Shown here piece after piece: positions 11,611-22,802 of a DNA stretch of 64,000 nucleotides. A program made the translations under genes and the position numbers. How positions within the stretch are numbered: position 1 is the stretch's first letter; every line of letters starts with the position of its first letter. Source of the stretch: Tolypocladium sp. Sup5 PDA-1 (Eukaryota; Ascomycota; Sordariomycetes; Hypocreales; Ophiocordycipitaceae); contig JPHH03000039.1 in the NCBI GenBank assembly GCA_000750105.3, positions 124,001 through 188,000 on the forward strand. The letters run 5' to 3'. The notes under the pieces are model-generated. The model was given only the letters and a program-made list of their open reading frames with translations. It was not told the origin of the DNA and searched no databases.

Positions 11611-14219
11611 ATGGCTGATTATGGAGTCGGCGCGTCAGACGGTCAGTATCGTGGTTCCCGGCCACGGCACGACCAGATTTCTTACTCGGACGCAGAAATC
11701 GCCAGACTCTCACTCGGGCAGGACGCCGAGCCAGCGCCGCCGCCGCCTCCCGACATCGAGAGTCCCGGCATAGTCGCCGTTGACATCACAGGCAAATTTT
11801 CAGAGGCTGTCAAGAGTAAGGGCCCTGGCCAGCGTACGAATCACCTTGCGTTGAGAGTGTTGGCTGACTCCTGGCGCAGCCTTGTCTCCGGGAGAGCTGG
11901 TCAAAGATGGCTTCTTCACGCTCTTTGAGTCGGTCGCTGCCCTGGAGGTTTGTGTGCACTCCCGTCAACAAGGCCTTGGATGCACGGCTCACATCGGCGC
12001 AGATCATGGATCCCAAGATGGACAGCGGCTGTGTCAAACCGGGCGATGAGTTTGAGGAGCTGTATGATGTTGCGAAGCCGCTTCTCCCAGAGGAAGTCCT
12101 TGGGATCATAGACCAGCTACTCTGCCACGAGGTGAGCTTACACTGCACACGAGGTTCCGCCACTACATACTTACTTTTCTCAGATGTCCTGGCACCTTGG
12201 ATACCCCCTCTCTCAGACTGTATTTACCAGTGTGTACGTGGAGGCGCTCTCCATGCCAAACCCTCACAGCATACACGATGCAAAGTTTGTCAGGCGCGCC
12301 AACCATGCCGCAAACCAGCAGCCCATGCTCCAGGTGTTGCGTGCATACTGCCTCGGAATGCTCAAGGCGTGTGGATATGTCAACGAGAGGATCAAGTCAG
12401 AGCATTTCTACGAGGTAAGCGCTGCTACCACTGGTACGTCGCCGGCAATGCACTAATGTCAAGACGTAGGAAGAGGACTTTGTCACGAATACGTACAACC
12501 GCACTCTGCTCAGCAGTCTGCCTACAAGTGATATCCAGGAGGTCCTGGCTGAAGCCAAGGATCTGCTGACATCCCAGAGAGCTTCCATAGGGAACGACGT
12601 CGCCGACGCCCTCGTAAGTCGCCTAGACTTGAGGCGCATATTCCTTGCTGCTGCGGAATGCCCTCAGTATGTCAAGGACCCGGCAAAGGCCAGAGAACCT
12701 TGGACAGAGGCTTTGTCCATCTTGCCGAGGATAGGCTCGACGCACTCCCTGGGGAAACCAGTGGAAGAAGCATTCAGCGCCAAGTTGCAGAGGAAGCTTG
12801 CCAGTACCATGCCTCCTCGGCCCATAGTGGAACTTGGCTTTGGCGACGCTTTCGGCCACTTGTCACGCCTTTTCAAGGACGGCTCGGAGATCATTGGTGT
12901 TCTCCAGTATACGGACTCCCAATGCCTTCACGTAAGTGCCTTGCGGCAGTGTTGCCCTGTCCGATGCTAATACGGTGCAGACATTCGTGACGACTTTTCA
13001 AGCCAAAAAGCCTCAGCCTCTGGTCTACGTGAGGACGCTGTTGCAGACGTTTCTGTTCAATGCCATGGAGATTTTGGGGTCAATGAGTATCCGGCAGCTT
13101 CTCGATGACGACTTCTCCATCGTGACACTCCCAGCGAGCCCACTTCTGGACCGAGATAACGATGAAATCGAAACGGTAAAGGATCCGCGATTCACCATGG
13201 CGCAGCAAATGGAGACTTTTAGGCAGCGGGCAGCGCAGCCGTTCCTGGATATCTTGAGGACAGCGTGCCAAAACCGTTGTCGAGTGCGGCGGACGCTCTG
13301 CCACATCGTTCGGGACTGGGAAAATCTCCAGGTCGATGCCGAGGATATGGACCAGATTCTGCAAGTGGCGACAAAGGAGCGGCCCGTGGTGCAAAAGTCA
13401 TCGATGGGAAGCACGCCCATAGAGTCTTTTGCTCTCTCTCTGTCGTCTTGGACCTATCTGTACAAGCTGCGGCAAATGGAGCTGATCGTGCAGCTTGGTT
13501 TCGAACTGGAGATTTACCAAGCGGACGAGCTTGCCGGGATGTACTGGTATCTCAACTTCCTTGCTAAATCCAGGCTCCAGCACTCGGAGCGGATCAAGTC
13601 GTTTGTCGTCCACAGAGTGGAGGAGGTGCGGTCGCAACCAGGGAAGCAGGACCCTGGCGTGGACGAGCAGTTGCAACGATCGCTGGCCTATTCGCGGTTG
13701 TCTCTGCTCGATGCTGCCGTGACGTGGGAGCTATCCGACGCCCTATGCTGCCTGTACACGGTCCTCGGCCGCCTGCATCTGGTCAAGGCGCCGCCGCGGC
13801 CATATAGCAATGACGAGCTTCGCTACGACCTCCGCATGAAGCCGTGGGCGTCGATCGGCTTTCCGGCACTACCGACTTTTGAAGAGTTTACAACCGGGAC
13901 GGCGCAGGAGGATACGACTACGGAAGAGCTGTTGGAGTATGGCGAGAGAGCCGTCGCCGGTGCTAAAAGGGGGTTCGAGGCGCTCAGCAAGCTGTCGGCC
14001 AAGGAATCGTTTTCCGTTGGCTCGCATGATCGATGGGCCTCGTCGGTCAAAAGCGCTCTCAAGTCGAGCATCGCCGCCGGGATTGCCATCTCCAGCGTGC
14101 AAAGGGCGCTGCAGAAATCAAAGATGACCGACGAGTTGAAGATCAAGACCGAGGTACCGAGCCCGGACAAGGCGTATCACGAGTGGTGGATTGTCCCGAA
14201 AATAGTCACAGTCGTGTGA
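11611..14219 (+). CDS. MAK10: NatC N-alpha-acetyltransferase auxiliary subunit, Mak10/NAA35
   Basis: The auxiliary subunit of the NatC complex, which acetylates N-termini such as Met-Leu, Met-Ile and Met-Phe during translation; it anchors the catalytic subunit to the ribosome. Six exons: 11611-11815, 11880-11947, 12003-12131, 12184-12414, 12470-12931 and 12981-14219, giving 777 residues, normal for fungi. After a disordered start of about 65 residues with a Pro run comes the family core, GELVKDGFFTLFESVAALE joined by splicing to IMDPKMDSGC, the best conserved Mak10 motif. HLGYPLSQTVFTSVYVE follows in the next exon. The C-terminal half is helical. The exon 2/3 junction was placed so that the LE-IMDPKMDSG motif is continuous; the alternative reading through 11948-12002 breaks the frame. 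The flanking genes are functionally unrelated. Confidence 0.93.
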
Positions 14220-14530
14220 TTGATCATGACGCAGCCGAGGCTCAAGAAATAATAACTTGACTTAAATTGGTCTATAATTGATACTACAGACTCGAGGTAT
14301 CCAGCCACCCCCGTTCCCTAAACATATGGTATTTGCGCCAATCGGCGGCTTCGTCCTAGTTTACCAGCCATATCAGATCATACACGTGCCCGTGTCTACA
14401 ATATCCCACCACTACCCACCTCAATATTCGGTGATTGCCGAGACACGCTGAGCTCCGTTGCGAAGCTAGGCATCCCGGGGTTCATTTCCGCGTTGTCGCG
14501 GAATGTGTTTGCTTCCGCAAGATGGACGGC
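14220..14530. other. Convergent 3' region between Mak10 and the carrier gene
   Basis: About 310 bp between two converging stop codons. It is AT-richer than the flanking genes and holds presumed polyadenylation regions of both. No gene is seen. Confidence 0.4.
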
Positions 14531-15596
14531 CTACGCACCGACAGCCTTGCGGGCGCCACCCGTGCGGAGCCTGACAGTCTGCTCATAGAGCACGTCCTTG
14601 AATGCGAACAGGAATGCCGCAGTCAGCACACTCTGTGTAACCTTGGGGCCGATACCTGCGGACGAGTTAGCCAGGTGCCCAGGCAAGGGGTAGACACGGC
14701 AAGTGGACATTACCCTTGTAGAGGCCGGCGTAGCCCTCCTCCTTGATGACGCGGCGCAGGGTCTGGGACATGCCCTCCTTCTTGTCGCTGTGGGAAGCGA
14801 CGTGCATCTGGCTCTTGACGGTGATATAGGGGTACGTCACCGAGGTGGCGAACAGCTTGCCCAGCGCCCCCAGGAAGAAGGCAATCGTGGGCGTCACCTT
14901 TCTCCTCTTCTCCACAGTGTTCTTCATCTGCTCAAAGAGCGTGTACTGGAGAATGGGGTTGATGACGAGGACCAGCGCCGGGATGACACCGGCGAAGAGA
15001 GCCTGGGGCCCCTCGTTCTTGAGCAGCGACATGAGAGTGCCGATGGTCGAGGGGGGGCTGGGCCTGGCGACGCCAGCCTCGATGTCGGCATCGGTGTTCC
15101 GCTTGCGGGTGGTGACGCGGGTGTTGACGACCCAGATGGGGTTGGTGATGATGACAGTGGCGGAGCCGGCGAGTGCGCCGGCCATCATGGACTCAATGGT
15201 GGTGAGCTTCTGGTTGGCGCGGCCGGCGCGCCGGGCGGCCTTTTCGAAGAAGGCGCGGGTCCATTCGTACCAGTAGTAGTAGACGAAGTTGGTGACGCTG
15301 ATGCCGAAGAGGGCCGAGTTGATGCCCGAGTACAGGCCGGGGACGCCCTCGCGCGCGATGATGTTCTTGACGGCGTCGGCGAACTTGGTCTCGGCCCGTT
15401 TGGACTCGACCTGGGCGCGCGTGGAGAGCGTGATGAGAGGGTACCTGCAGGCGTGTCAGTCAGCGCGCGCATCCTCGACCCGGGTAACTGAGCAGCCAAC
15501 GCCATACGTCAGGACCATGGACAGGATGCCGCCGCCGGCGCCGGCGAGGGCGTGGGCGACGTTGTCGTTCTGGGGGATGGGGGTCTTGGCGGCCAT
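14531..15596 (-). CDS. ANT1: Peroxisomal ATP/AMP-type carrier, PMP47/ANT1 family
   Basis: A mitochondrial-carrier-family protein of the peroxisomal membrane. ANT1/PMP47 members exchange adenine nucleotides so that medium-chain fatty acids can be activated inside peroxisomes. Three exons: 15508-15596, 14714-15444 and 14531-14655, giving 314 residues, the usual size. The three carrier repeats are visible: YPLITLSTRAQ at about residue 31, NPIWVVNTRV near the middle, and YPYITVKSQMHV in the third. NPIWVVNTR is characteristic of the PMP47 subgroup rather than of mitochondrial ADP/ATP carriers. Paired transmembrane helices and the GLYSG and GLYKG loops fit. The first intron interrupts the first signature (Thr-Tyr). 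The gene is transcribed away from the AT-hook gene, with which it shares a 566-bp promoter region. Confidence 0.9.
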
Positions 15597-16162
15597 GGTG
15601 GGTGACGGAAGCTATTCGTGAGGACGATGGATCGAAGGGAGCATTGGACGACTGATTCCCCGTGGGCGCCGAGGAGGTTTAAGAAGTCAGGTTCGCGACG
15701 TCGAGATCATCGCAGGCGGCCCCTGGCAGAGGCAGAGTCGAGCCGAGGTCCCTTGTGGTGGGTTGAACTGAAGCCGAAGGGAGCGGCAGCGCGTCCCACA
15801 AATGAAGTCATGGGGGGGGCTTCCGACCTTCCGTGCAGTCCCGTGCTTCCCCGGCCGGTACGGACTAGTTACTTTGGTACGGATTACTCGACCATGGTTC
15901 GCATGTGACTGTTTGCGTCTGGCCTACCCTAGAGCGGAGCACAACCCCCGCTTGCCCCCCTTTCCCAGGCGGCCCTTTGCGCTAGTCCCAACCAGGACTG
16001 AAGTAAACAAAAATGGCCTAAACGCCGTTTTCCCACCAACAAGACAATCACCACCAAACCTTGCCGCAGGCTCGCACGCACTCAAGCACGCAGGCGCGCA
16101 GGCCAAGTCACGCTCGACGACGCACATTCCATGTCTGCCGCGCATTTCATCATCGCCCCCCA
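15597..16162. promoter_or_regulatory. Shared divergent promoter region, carrier gene and AT-hook gene
   Basis: A 566-bp gap between two outward-reading starts. The plus frame of the AT-hook gene is open back to 16061, with an ATG there, but residues 16061-16162 would encode a His/Arg-rich segment unlike the rest, so I treat it as leader. No named regulatory site is clear. Confidence 0.45.
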
Positions 16163-19100
16163 ATGTCACGGCCCCGGTACTCCCTCTCCGGTTCGCAGCC
16201 TGAATCGTTCAACGTCCGCTGGCACAGCGTCGTGGACCCGGCAACGCCCAGCGCCGACATCATGTCGTCGCCCGACCCCCTCAACGAGGCCACGGGCGCC
16301 GTCGACGTGTTCCCGCCCTCGTCGTCGCGCCGCGTCACGCGCAGCCAGCGCTCGCAACGCTTCGTGTCGCTAAGCAGCTCGCCGCGGAAGCAGACGTTCG
16401 AGCTGCAGGTCGGCGACAACCGCTCGCCCCAGAAGCTGCTCGTCACCGTCGAGACGGACGGCGTCATCAACACCGCGAGCGGCGGCCCGCGCCGGAGGCT
16501 GTTCCAGTCGCCCGCGCTCACTGCCACGCCTGCGTCGCGGCGCAGAGAGCGCGCCATCACCACGACGATACCCCTGAGAGACGCCGTCGAGGAAGAGCCG
16601 GCCGGCGCGGGCGACGCACCGACGACGCCGCGGCGACGGGGCCGGCCGCGCAAATCCAATGGCACGCCGATGCCGAGCGCTGCGAAGAGGAGAGCGGGCA
16701 CCCCCGCGAAAGCACGAACGCCGCGCCGACCCCGAATCACCAACACCGACGAACCCGAAGCGCCGCAATCCGAAGCCAGCGCGCAACCCACACCGCGATC
16801 TACGAGGCGAGGGCGGCCGCCTAAGAATCGCGCGCCCGAGCCGCCGAGCGACGCTGGGACGGAAACCACACCAAAGGCGTCGGCGACAAGACAGAGCAGT
16901 CGGAGGAGACAGGCGCTGGCTCTAGAGGAATTGGTCGAGCTCGCCGACTCGGCCGGCGACAGTCAGCCTCAATGGGTCCCCGAACCCGCGGCGCAAAGCG
17001 ACGACGAAATAGAACTCATCAGGGCTCCGTCGGACTCGTCAGCCGATGCGCCCATGGTCGATGCGCCGCTTGACAATGGCCCAGACTCGGATATCTGGAT
17101 GGCAACATTATCCAACGAGGCGACGCCGAGGGCTTCGGCGCATCCAACACAACCCATATCCACGCCCTCGCCTTCGGAGCGCGCCTTGATTACGCGACAG
17201 CCTGAGCCCGAGCAGGCGGACCCTGATATCGAGACGTCGCAGGCCGGCGATTACGTCGACCTCGTCCCGGCGCCGAGTGACGTATCATCCATCGATGAGC
17301 CCGTGGGCGCATCGGCGCGCCAAACCAACGACACCATCGCGCAAGGAGAGGACTTTAGCATGATTTTCATGGATTCGATCCCTTCACTGCAAGGATTTTT
17401 CAACAGTTCTATTCCGCCCGTGGCGCAAGAGGAGTTGGGAGACAAAACGAGTCTCATCATCAACAACACGTTGGAATCTCTCAGGCGGAGCACTGCGCAA
17501 CGAGGCGCGATGGATATTTCTGGCCCAGCAGAACCTCCGCGACCGGAACCAGGCCGCGCTGAACTTGCAGAAGATGAACTGGCTTCGGGTGAGCCCACAC
17601 CAGTGCAACCAACAGCTTCGGAGTCGCCGAGTCGGGGGCCGAGTCTTAGGTGGTCTCGCAGTCCTCGAAAGTCAGCCGCCTCTTCGCCCCTGAGACATCG
17701 AGTTCTCAGGTTCACGGCGAGACAGGCGGAGGATTCTGCAGCAGTGTCCCCTGCCAAGAATGTTGAGGATCAAACACCAAAGTCCGGCCATACGCGTAGG
17801 GACTCGGGCCGTGTCGATGATGAGGCGTCTAACATGTACGAGGACTCGTTCTCCGAGATTCCGCAAGAAGTCCTGACAGCGGCGACCCCGAGGCGGCCCT
17901 ATGCTGCAGATATGTATGACGATTATGACGATATTATGGATGAACTACAAGAAGGGGAAGAAATGGAGCTCGAGGAGGAAAATGAACCCAAGGCAGAAGT
18001 AGCCCGCGAGGTAGACCCGGGGCACGAGGAGGAAACCCAGCCGCAGGAAGATGCAGCCTATGTGGAGTACGAGGACGAAGACCAAGTCCAGCAAGAAGCC
18101 ACCTATGATGAGTACGAAGACGAAAACCGAGTCCAGGAAGAAGCGACCTATGGGGAGCACGAGGAGCACGAGGAACCGCCAGCACCGTCCAATGCAAGTA
18201 CTGCTGCTCGGTCAGATGCAGGACGCTTGCCGACGCCAGATGATACGCCGCCCCAAGCTGAAGTCCAGGATGACGATGATCAGGACAAGTCAAGCCGTGG
18301 ATCCAGAACATCCTCACAACCTGCTTCTCCTTTGGCAGCCCGGGCTGACCTAGTGGCTGATGCCGAAGACCTTCCAGGGCCGTCGCAGCCTGTCGAGCAA
18401 TCTGAGCTGCCGCAGTCGCCAGAGTTTGGTAGAGCATCCACACACTCGATAGAGGCGACGCCGGCTCACCAAATGTCATCACCACTTCAAGGGCCGCTGT
18501 CGCTGCAGCAAGAAAGCTTGCAGGACAAGACTTTCCGGCCGGCCCTGTCTGCGATTGTCAGGGCGGGGCGAGTCCTGCAGAACATCACTTCGGATCCACC
18601 GTCCCCCGAAGGTCGGGAGAGGCAGCTCGGCAGCCCCTTCAGAAGCTCTGGCAGCAAAGAGTCGTGGAACGGGTCCAGGGATAGCCAGAACAGCCGACGG
18701 ATGAGCAAGAGCCCTCAGCGGCCACTCGCCTTTACAGAGCGCCCGGCGGCATCGAGCAGCCCAGCCAGGGAAGATCCCTTTACCTCGGCGTCCCACAACA
18801 CGGGCCAGGCCAACTTTATGCAAGCACTTGGCCATAGTGTGGGCGGACCGGCGAATAAGGACCCGTCTCCTTCGAGGGAATCGGCGGCCAGCTCCATGCG
18901 CATCACTCCCCCGAGCGATGACGCTATGAGCTGGGTTGTCAAGGAGGGCCCAATCAGCCCGAGGCTGAGAGGAGACAATTCATTACAGCAGGCATCTCGC
19001 TCGTCCAGCACCAGGGCCGTCAAGGGCACGATGTCTCTTGGGCAGCTCGACAAGGCGGTGGACGAGCCGGACGAGCTGAATCAAAGAGAACCAGAAGCAC

Positions 19101-20566
19101 GGGATGACGAGACTGATATCTGGGAATTCGAGGCTCGGCGGGAGTCTCCGAAGTCCACGCGGCAGCGACCATTCGGGAAAAAGGTCGCCACGTCTAATCA
19201 CCGCCGTGGCGGTTTACCAAGTCCCTGGGCAAGGAGACGCGCAGAGGCGCCGGCAAGCTTGGAGCGTGATGAGGTCGCAGAGACATCCAGCGTGCAGCCC
19301 CGTGCGACTGACAAAGGGAAGGGTCCTGCAGTGGCGCAGGCGAGCGAGGTGGACGAGTTCTCGATGCTGGCCCAGACACAGCAGCAGGAAGCGGCGGACA
19401 AGAACGCTGAACCAGCCTCCAAGGCCAAGGGCTTCGAGCTGTCCTCGTTCTTCTCATCGCCCGCGGCCATCCCTGGCATGCTCGCCCAGAAGTTCCTCCC
19501 GGCAACGACCAAGTCCATCTTTGGACCGACAGCCAGCCAGCCCGAGCCAGCCCAGGCTCCTGCGCCAGTCATGCCGACGAGCTCAATGTTCCCGCAGGTC
19601 CCCCAGAAAGAGTTCCGCCCGAACAGGAGCCCTCGCAAGGACCTGTTCTCTCCAGCTCGAGCCAAGGAACCGCAGGAGAGGCCGGCCGTGGGAGCGCCTT
19701 CGTCTCCTGCTACGCCGGAGAGAACCGCCATGCCGTCCGTGGCACAGAAGCAAAACTTTACGCCGCGGCCCGGGCAGGTCAGCCAGACGTTCTTCCAGGC
19801 GTCGGCCCAGCGCGCCGCGGCGGCAGCAGCAACGCCACCGAGGATGCAGCTCTCCCATGCAGACATTCACAGGTGGCAGCAGGAGACGTCGAATGCTAGC
19901 GAGGGCTCGGCTGATCTCAACGCCCGTCCCTTGCTGCGGCCTCTTCCGGCCAAGAACGCGTCCCCCACAAAGTCGAGCCTGCGGTCTCCGCTGAAGCCTC
20001 GCACGCCGGGACGGGTAGTCGAGTTTACGAGCAGCGTGCTGTCCCCCGTGGAGCAGGCCAGGGCGCGCCAGGAGCGCCGGCTGTCCAACTCGATCCTCTC
20101 GCAGCAGCAGCAGCAGAGCGCGCCGCTCGTGCCGCCGCCAGCCCCCGAGGCAGCATACGACAAGGAGAACAGCAACAGCAGCAGCGACATGGACGACGTC
20201 TCCATGGACGACGCCCCTCCCCTCGAGAAGTCGAAGAAGAAGGCCCGGCCCGGCCCCCTCTCCCGGAACGTCTGGACGCGGCAGCACTGGCTCTTCCTCG
20301 ACGACCTCCTGCAGCTCCGTCGCCGGGCGCCGTTCGACGCGGGCTACGCGCCCCGGGCGGACCGGTACCTCGGCAAGACGGTCAGGAGCCAGGGCGAGGC
20401 CATGCGCCTGGAGCGGTGGCACCTCGACTGCGTCGACGCCTTCAGGGCCGAGGTCGGCGGCTGGGACGAGGGCGTGCTAGCCAAGCGCCTGTTTGCGCTG
20501 ATACTCGGCGAGGAGAAGAGGAAGAGAGGCGTGCCCGCGAGGCCCTCAAGGGTCATGTTTCACTGA
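16163..20566 (+). CDS. Large AT-hook DNA-binding protein
   Basis: A large, mostly disordered nuclear protein with AT-hooks, of the group annotated in filamentous fungi as AT DNA binding protein; its role is not established. It is a single exon of 1467 residues from the ATG at 16163 (1501 from the in-frame ATG at 16061). A conserved-looking N-terminal patch covers about residues 50-105 (RRVTRSQRSQRF, then SPRKQTFELQVGD). AT-hook cores occur at about 157-165 (RRGRPRK) and 214-222 (RRGRPPK). Residues about 600-672 are very acidic and include a tandem Glu/Tyr repeat. The middle is rich in SP and TP sites, as in cell-cycle kinase substrates. The last hundred residues, from about 1362, form the only globular-looking part (NVWTRQHWLFLDDLLQLRR ... 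ERWHLDCVDAF ... LAKRLFALILGEE). A link to chromatin is inferred from the AT-hooks only. Confidence 0.85.
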   Translation: MSRPRYSLSGSQPESFNVRWHSVVDPATPSADIMSSPDPLNEATGAVDVFPPSSSRRVTRSQRSQRFVSLSSSPRKQTFELQVGDNRSPQKLLVTVETDGVINTASGGPRRRLFQSPALTATPASRRRERAITTTIPLRDAVEEEPAGAGDAPTTPRRRGRPRKSNGTPMPSAAKRRAGTPAKARTPRRPRITNTDEPEAPQSEASAQPTPRSTRRGRPPKNRAPEPPSDAGTETTPKASATRQSSRRRQALALEELVELADSAGDSQPQWVPEPAAQSDDEIELIRAPSDSSADAPMVDAPLDNGPDSDIWMATLSNEATPRASAHPTQPISTPSPSERALITRQPEPEQADPDIETSQAGDYVDLVPAPSDVSSIDEPVGASARQTNDTIAQGEDFSMIFMDSIPSLQGFFNSSIPPVAQEELGDKTSLIINNTLESLRRSTAQRGAMDISGPAEPPRPEPGRAELAEDELASGEPTPVQPTASESPSRGPSLRWSRSPRKSAASSPLRHRVLRFTARQAEDSAAVSPAKNVEDQTPKSGHTRRDSGRVDDEASNMYEDSFSEIPQEVLTAATPRRPYAADMYDDYDDIMDELQEGEEMELEEENEPKAEVAREVDPGHEEETQPQEDAAYVEYEDEDQVQQEATYDEYEDENRVQEEATYGEHEEHEEPPAPSNASTAARSDAGRLPTPDDTPPQAEVQDDDDQDKSSRGSRTSSQPASPLAARADLVADAEDLPGPSQPVEQSELPQSPEFGRASTHSIEATPAHQMSSPLQGPLSLQQESLQDKTFRPALSAIVRAGRVLQNITSDPPSPEGRERQLGSPFRSSGSKESWNGSRDSQNSRRMSKSPQRPLAFTERPAASSSPAREDPFTSASHNTGQANFMQALGHSVGGPANKDPSPSRESAASSMRITPPSDDAMSWVVKEGPISPRLRGDNSLQQASRSSSTRAVKGTMSLGQLDKAVDEPDELNQREPEARDDETDIWEFEARRESPKSTRQRPFGKKVATSNHRRGGLPSPWARRRAEAPASLERDEVAETSSVQPRATDKGKGPAVAQASEVDEFSMLAQTQQQEAADKNAEPASKAKGFELSSFFSSPAAIPGMLAQKFLPATTKSIFGPTASQPEPAQAPAPVMPTSSMFPQVPQKEFRPNRSPRKDLFSPARAKEPQERPAVGAPSSPATPERTAMPSVAQKQNFTPRPGQVSQTFFQASAQRAAAAAATPPRMQLSHADIHRWQQETSNASEGSADLNARPLLRPLPAKNASPTKSSLRSPLKPRTPGRVVEFTSSVLSPVEQARARQERRLSNSILSQQQQQSAPLVPPPAPEAAYDKENSNSSSDMDDVSMDDAPPLEKSKKKARPGPLSRNVWTRQHWLFLDDLLQLRRRAPFDAGYAPRADRYLGKTVRSQGEAMRLERWHLDCVDAFRAEVGGWDEGVLAKRLFALILGEEKRKRGVPARPSRVMFH
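18050..18181 (+). repeat. Acidic coding tandem repeat in the AT-hook protein
   Basis: About residues 630-672 hold three imperfect 15-residue copies with the pattern A-x-Y-x-E-Y/H-E-D-E-x-x-V-Q-x-E. The DNA copies are 45 bases each and diverged, so the repeat is older than a recent slippage event. Confidence 0.75.
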
Positions 20567-20917
20567 TGACGACGACGATTATGTATATTTTTTTGAGCGG
20601 GCCCCTGTATTTGTATTTGAGTATGTGCTACGCTGGACACAGCACAGCACAGGGCTGCATGCGTGGGCGTTTGTTTTGGTTGATGGGTTGTGATGGGTTT
20701 GGCTTCAGAGATACCACCTCCGTATTGTCGTTTATCGAGTGCTTTTCGAGACACACACACACACACACAACAGACGAGTTTTGAAAACAAGGTACAACAA
20801 CATCACGTACACAATGCCTTTGCAGGCCCAAAGCTTGGGCGAGTCCTTCTTGAACGCCTTGTCTACCGTGACATCTTACAATGCAAGCCTCTGCCCCCTC
20901 CCCCTTCCCGGCGCCGT
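20567..20917. other. Convergent 3' region with AC microsatellite
   Basis: The 3' ends of the AT-hook gene and of Rpn6 face each other here. An (AC)n run occupies 20751-20769. No gene is supported. Confidence 0.5.
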
Positions 20918-22333
20918 CTACTCCAGCATGGACGCCTGGTTCGTGTACAAGACGTCCACGACGCTGCTCAGTTTGTCAATCGTCGCCAGCGCCGCGTCGT
21001 ACGACTCGTCCCGCTGCGTCTCGTCAAAGATGATGAGGCAGCCGGCACCCTGGTCCAGGACGCCGATGATGACCTTGTCGAGGATCATCTGCGACAGCTT
21101 GCGCTCGACCTGCTGGGTGTCGAGGCCGACCATCTTGGCGATGTGGTCGATCTCGACGCGCGAAAAGGGCTCAATGACCTTGATGAGGTTCTGCTCGAGC
21201 ATGGCGTCGTAGAGGCGGCGCAGGTGGTTGCGGATAAAGGCGTCGCTGCCGAGCTCGTAGCGGTACGACGACAGGGCGAGCTCGTACTCCTCGAGGGAGC
21301 GGTTCGAGTGCGCGCGGGCGATGGCCTTCATGGCCTCGAGGTTCTTTCCCGCGTACTTGACGGCCTGCTTCGAGGCCATGAGCTGGTTGACGTCGTCGAC
21401 CAGGTTCAGCATGATCTTGCAGAGCAGCATGTACTGCAGCGCGGCCTGGGCCTTGACGCTCTCGTCGAGGCTGTGGTAGCCGTCGAGCGCCTCGATGAAG
21501 TAGGAAAAGGCCGTGTTGAAGTCCTTGTCCTCGGCGTGGAGCATGCCGCTCTGCATGTCAAGGTTCGCCTGCAGCATGGGCGGCGTGTAGACGCTGGCGG
21601 CGCTCGTCCGCGCCGTCGTCAGGGCGGCGCGGGCCTTGGGGATGTTGCCGAGGGCGTGGTAAACTCTGGACTCGAGGAGCTGGACCTCGACGAGGCGGAG
21701 CTTGTCGTCGAGGCGCTTGAGCTCGCGCAGCAGGCCGTTGATGAGGGTGAGGGCGTCGTAGTAGGACTGCTTGGTCATGTAGAGGGCGACGAGGCGGACC
21801 TCGAGGTCCTGACGCTGGAAGGCGCGGCGCTCGGCGGTGGCCCATTCGATGCAGTCTTTTGTGATGTAGACTTCGGTGTCGGTGCTGTTGGGGATGTCCT
21901 TGAAGAGGTCGAGTAGTTGTCGGACTGTGTCCCTGGATGTCAGTCGACCAGCCCTCGTGCCTTCAAAGAGTGCGCGCGCTTCGTGACATGCAACGTACCG
22001 AGCTTGGACGACTTTGCCTTTGCAAAAGACGAAAACACCGTACGGCTCTCGCGCACCAGGTCTACCAGGTCTTGCGTCTTCCTGTGGGCAGAGTCAGCCT
22101 TGATATTCATGCGGACCTTAGTGCCGACATGCAGCGGAGAAGGGCACCGACTTCTCGTCCCTGTACAGCTCGCCCAGGCTTATCAGGGCCGATTCATATT
22201 CTCGAGTGGCGGCGTCGGACGTTGCTTGAGGCGCTTTGGAGGTGATGTCCTTGTAGATGGCCTCTGCCTTTCGGGAATCCGTTTTGGCCAGCTTCTGGGC
22301 TTCTTGAAGCCGGCTCGAGTCGCCGGCCGCCAT
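20918..22333 (-). CDS. RPN6: 26S proteasome regulatory subunit Rpn6 (PSMD11)
   Basis: A lid subunit of the 19S regulatory particle that clamps the lid to the 20S core and stabilises the 26S proteasome. Three exons: 22152-22333, 21999-22081 and 20918-21924, giving 423 residues, the usual size. The start MAAGDSSRLQEAQKLAK is followed by the helical (TPR-like) solenoid seen in LLESRVYHALGNIPKARAAL and AFSYFIEALDGYHSLD. The PCI domain lies near the C-terminus, with RRLYDAMLEQNLIKVIEPFS and VEIDHIAKMVGL. The C-terminal helix includes ATIDKLSSVVDVLY. The gene is head-to-head with the mitochondrial chaperone factor Mge1, with 469 bp between the starts, so the two may share control. Codon use is like that of its neighbours. 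Confidence 0.95.
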
Positions 22334-22802
22334 TCTGCTTCGGGACGGCGGGTGTTTGCGGTGAGATCAAGGAGGCAAAGAGAGACGTTGTCTACGGCCG
22401 TTCTCGAGTGAGATGCGTGCCGTTATAGTCAAGGTCGTCGCTATCGTCGGGGTTGGATGGATGGAGATGGTGGTGAACAAACTGACTACGGGAGCTCCAG
22501 CCTCGCCTCGTGCTTCTCCAGGTAGCCACACACAGCGCGTCAGCCACCAGCCAGCTACGGTACTTCGGCAGGTACTTCGTACCTACGGAAAATCGGGGCG
22601 GGATGATGCGTTGTAACTCGTAGGTAGCTGCCTGCCGGGCCATCGTTGATCCGCGCCTGCTGGCCTCCCGGATACGGCATTGAAATTTTAGAGCCTTCTA
22701 ATCCGTAGCAAAGCTGCTCACGCGATAGCTTCATACCTACACCCAGCGCATCACGAATTGAACAGCCTCCTTGCTCCCTCCTCCCCCAGATACTCTCCCA
22801 CA
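22334..22802. promoter_or_regulatory. Bidirectional promoter region of RPN6 and MGE1
   Basis: A 469-bp gap between two divergent proteostasis genes. A TACTTCGTA-type motif lies at about 22570. No perfect Rpn4-type (GGTGGCAAA) or heat-shock element was found. The only near match, GGAGGCAAA at 22371-22379, is within 40 bp of the Rpn6 start and not convincing. Confidence 0.45.

Noticed and set aside
16061..16162. Longer start for the AT-hook protein (1501 residues)
   Set aside because: The added residues are His/Arg-rich and unlike the conserved start; the ATG at 16163 gives MSRPRYSLSG, so I prefer it.
22371..22379. Possible Rpn4-type proteasome element (GGAGGCAAA)
   Set aside because: It has one mismatch to GGTGGCAAA, lies within 40 bp of the Rpn6 ATG and is probably in the leader.
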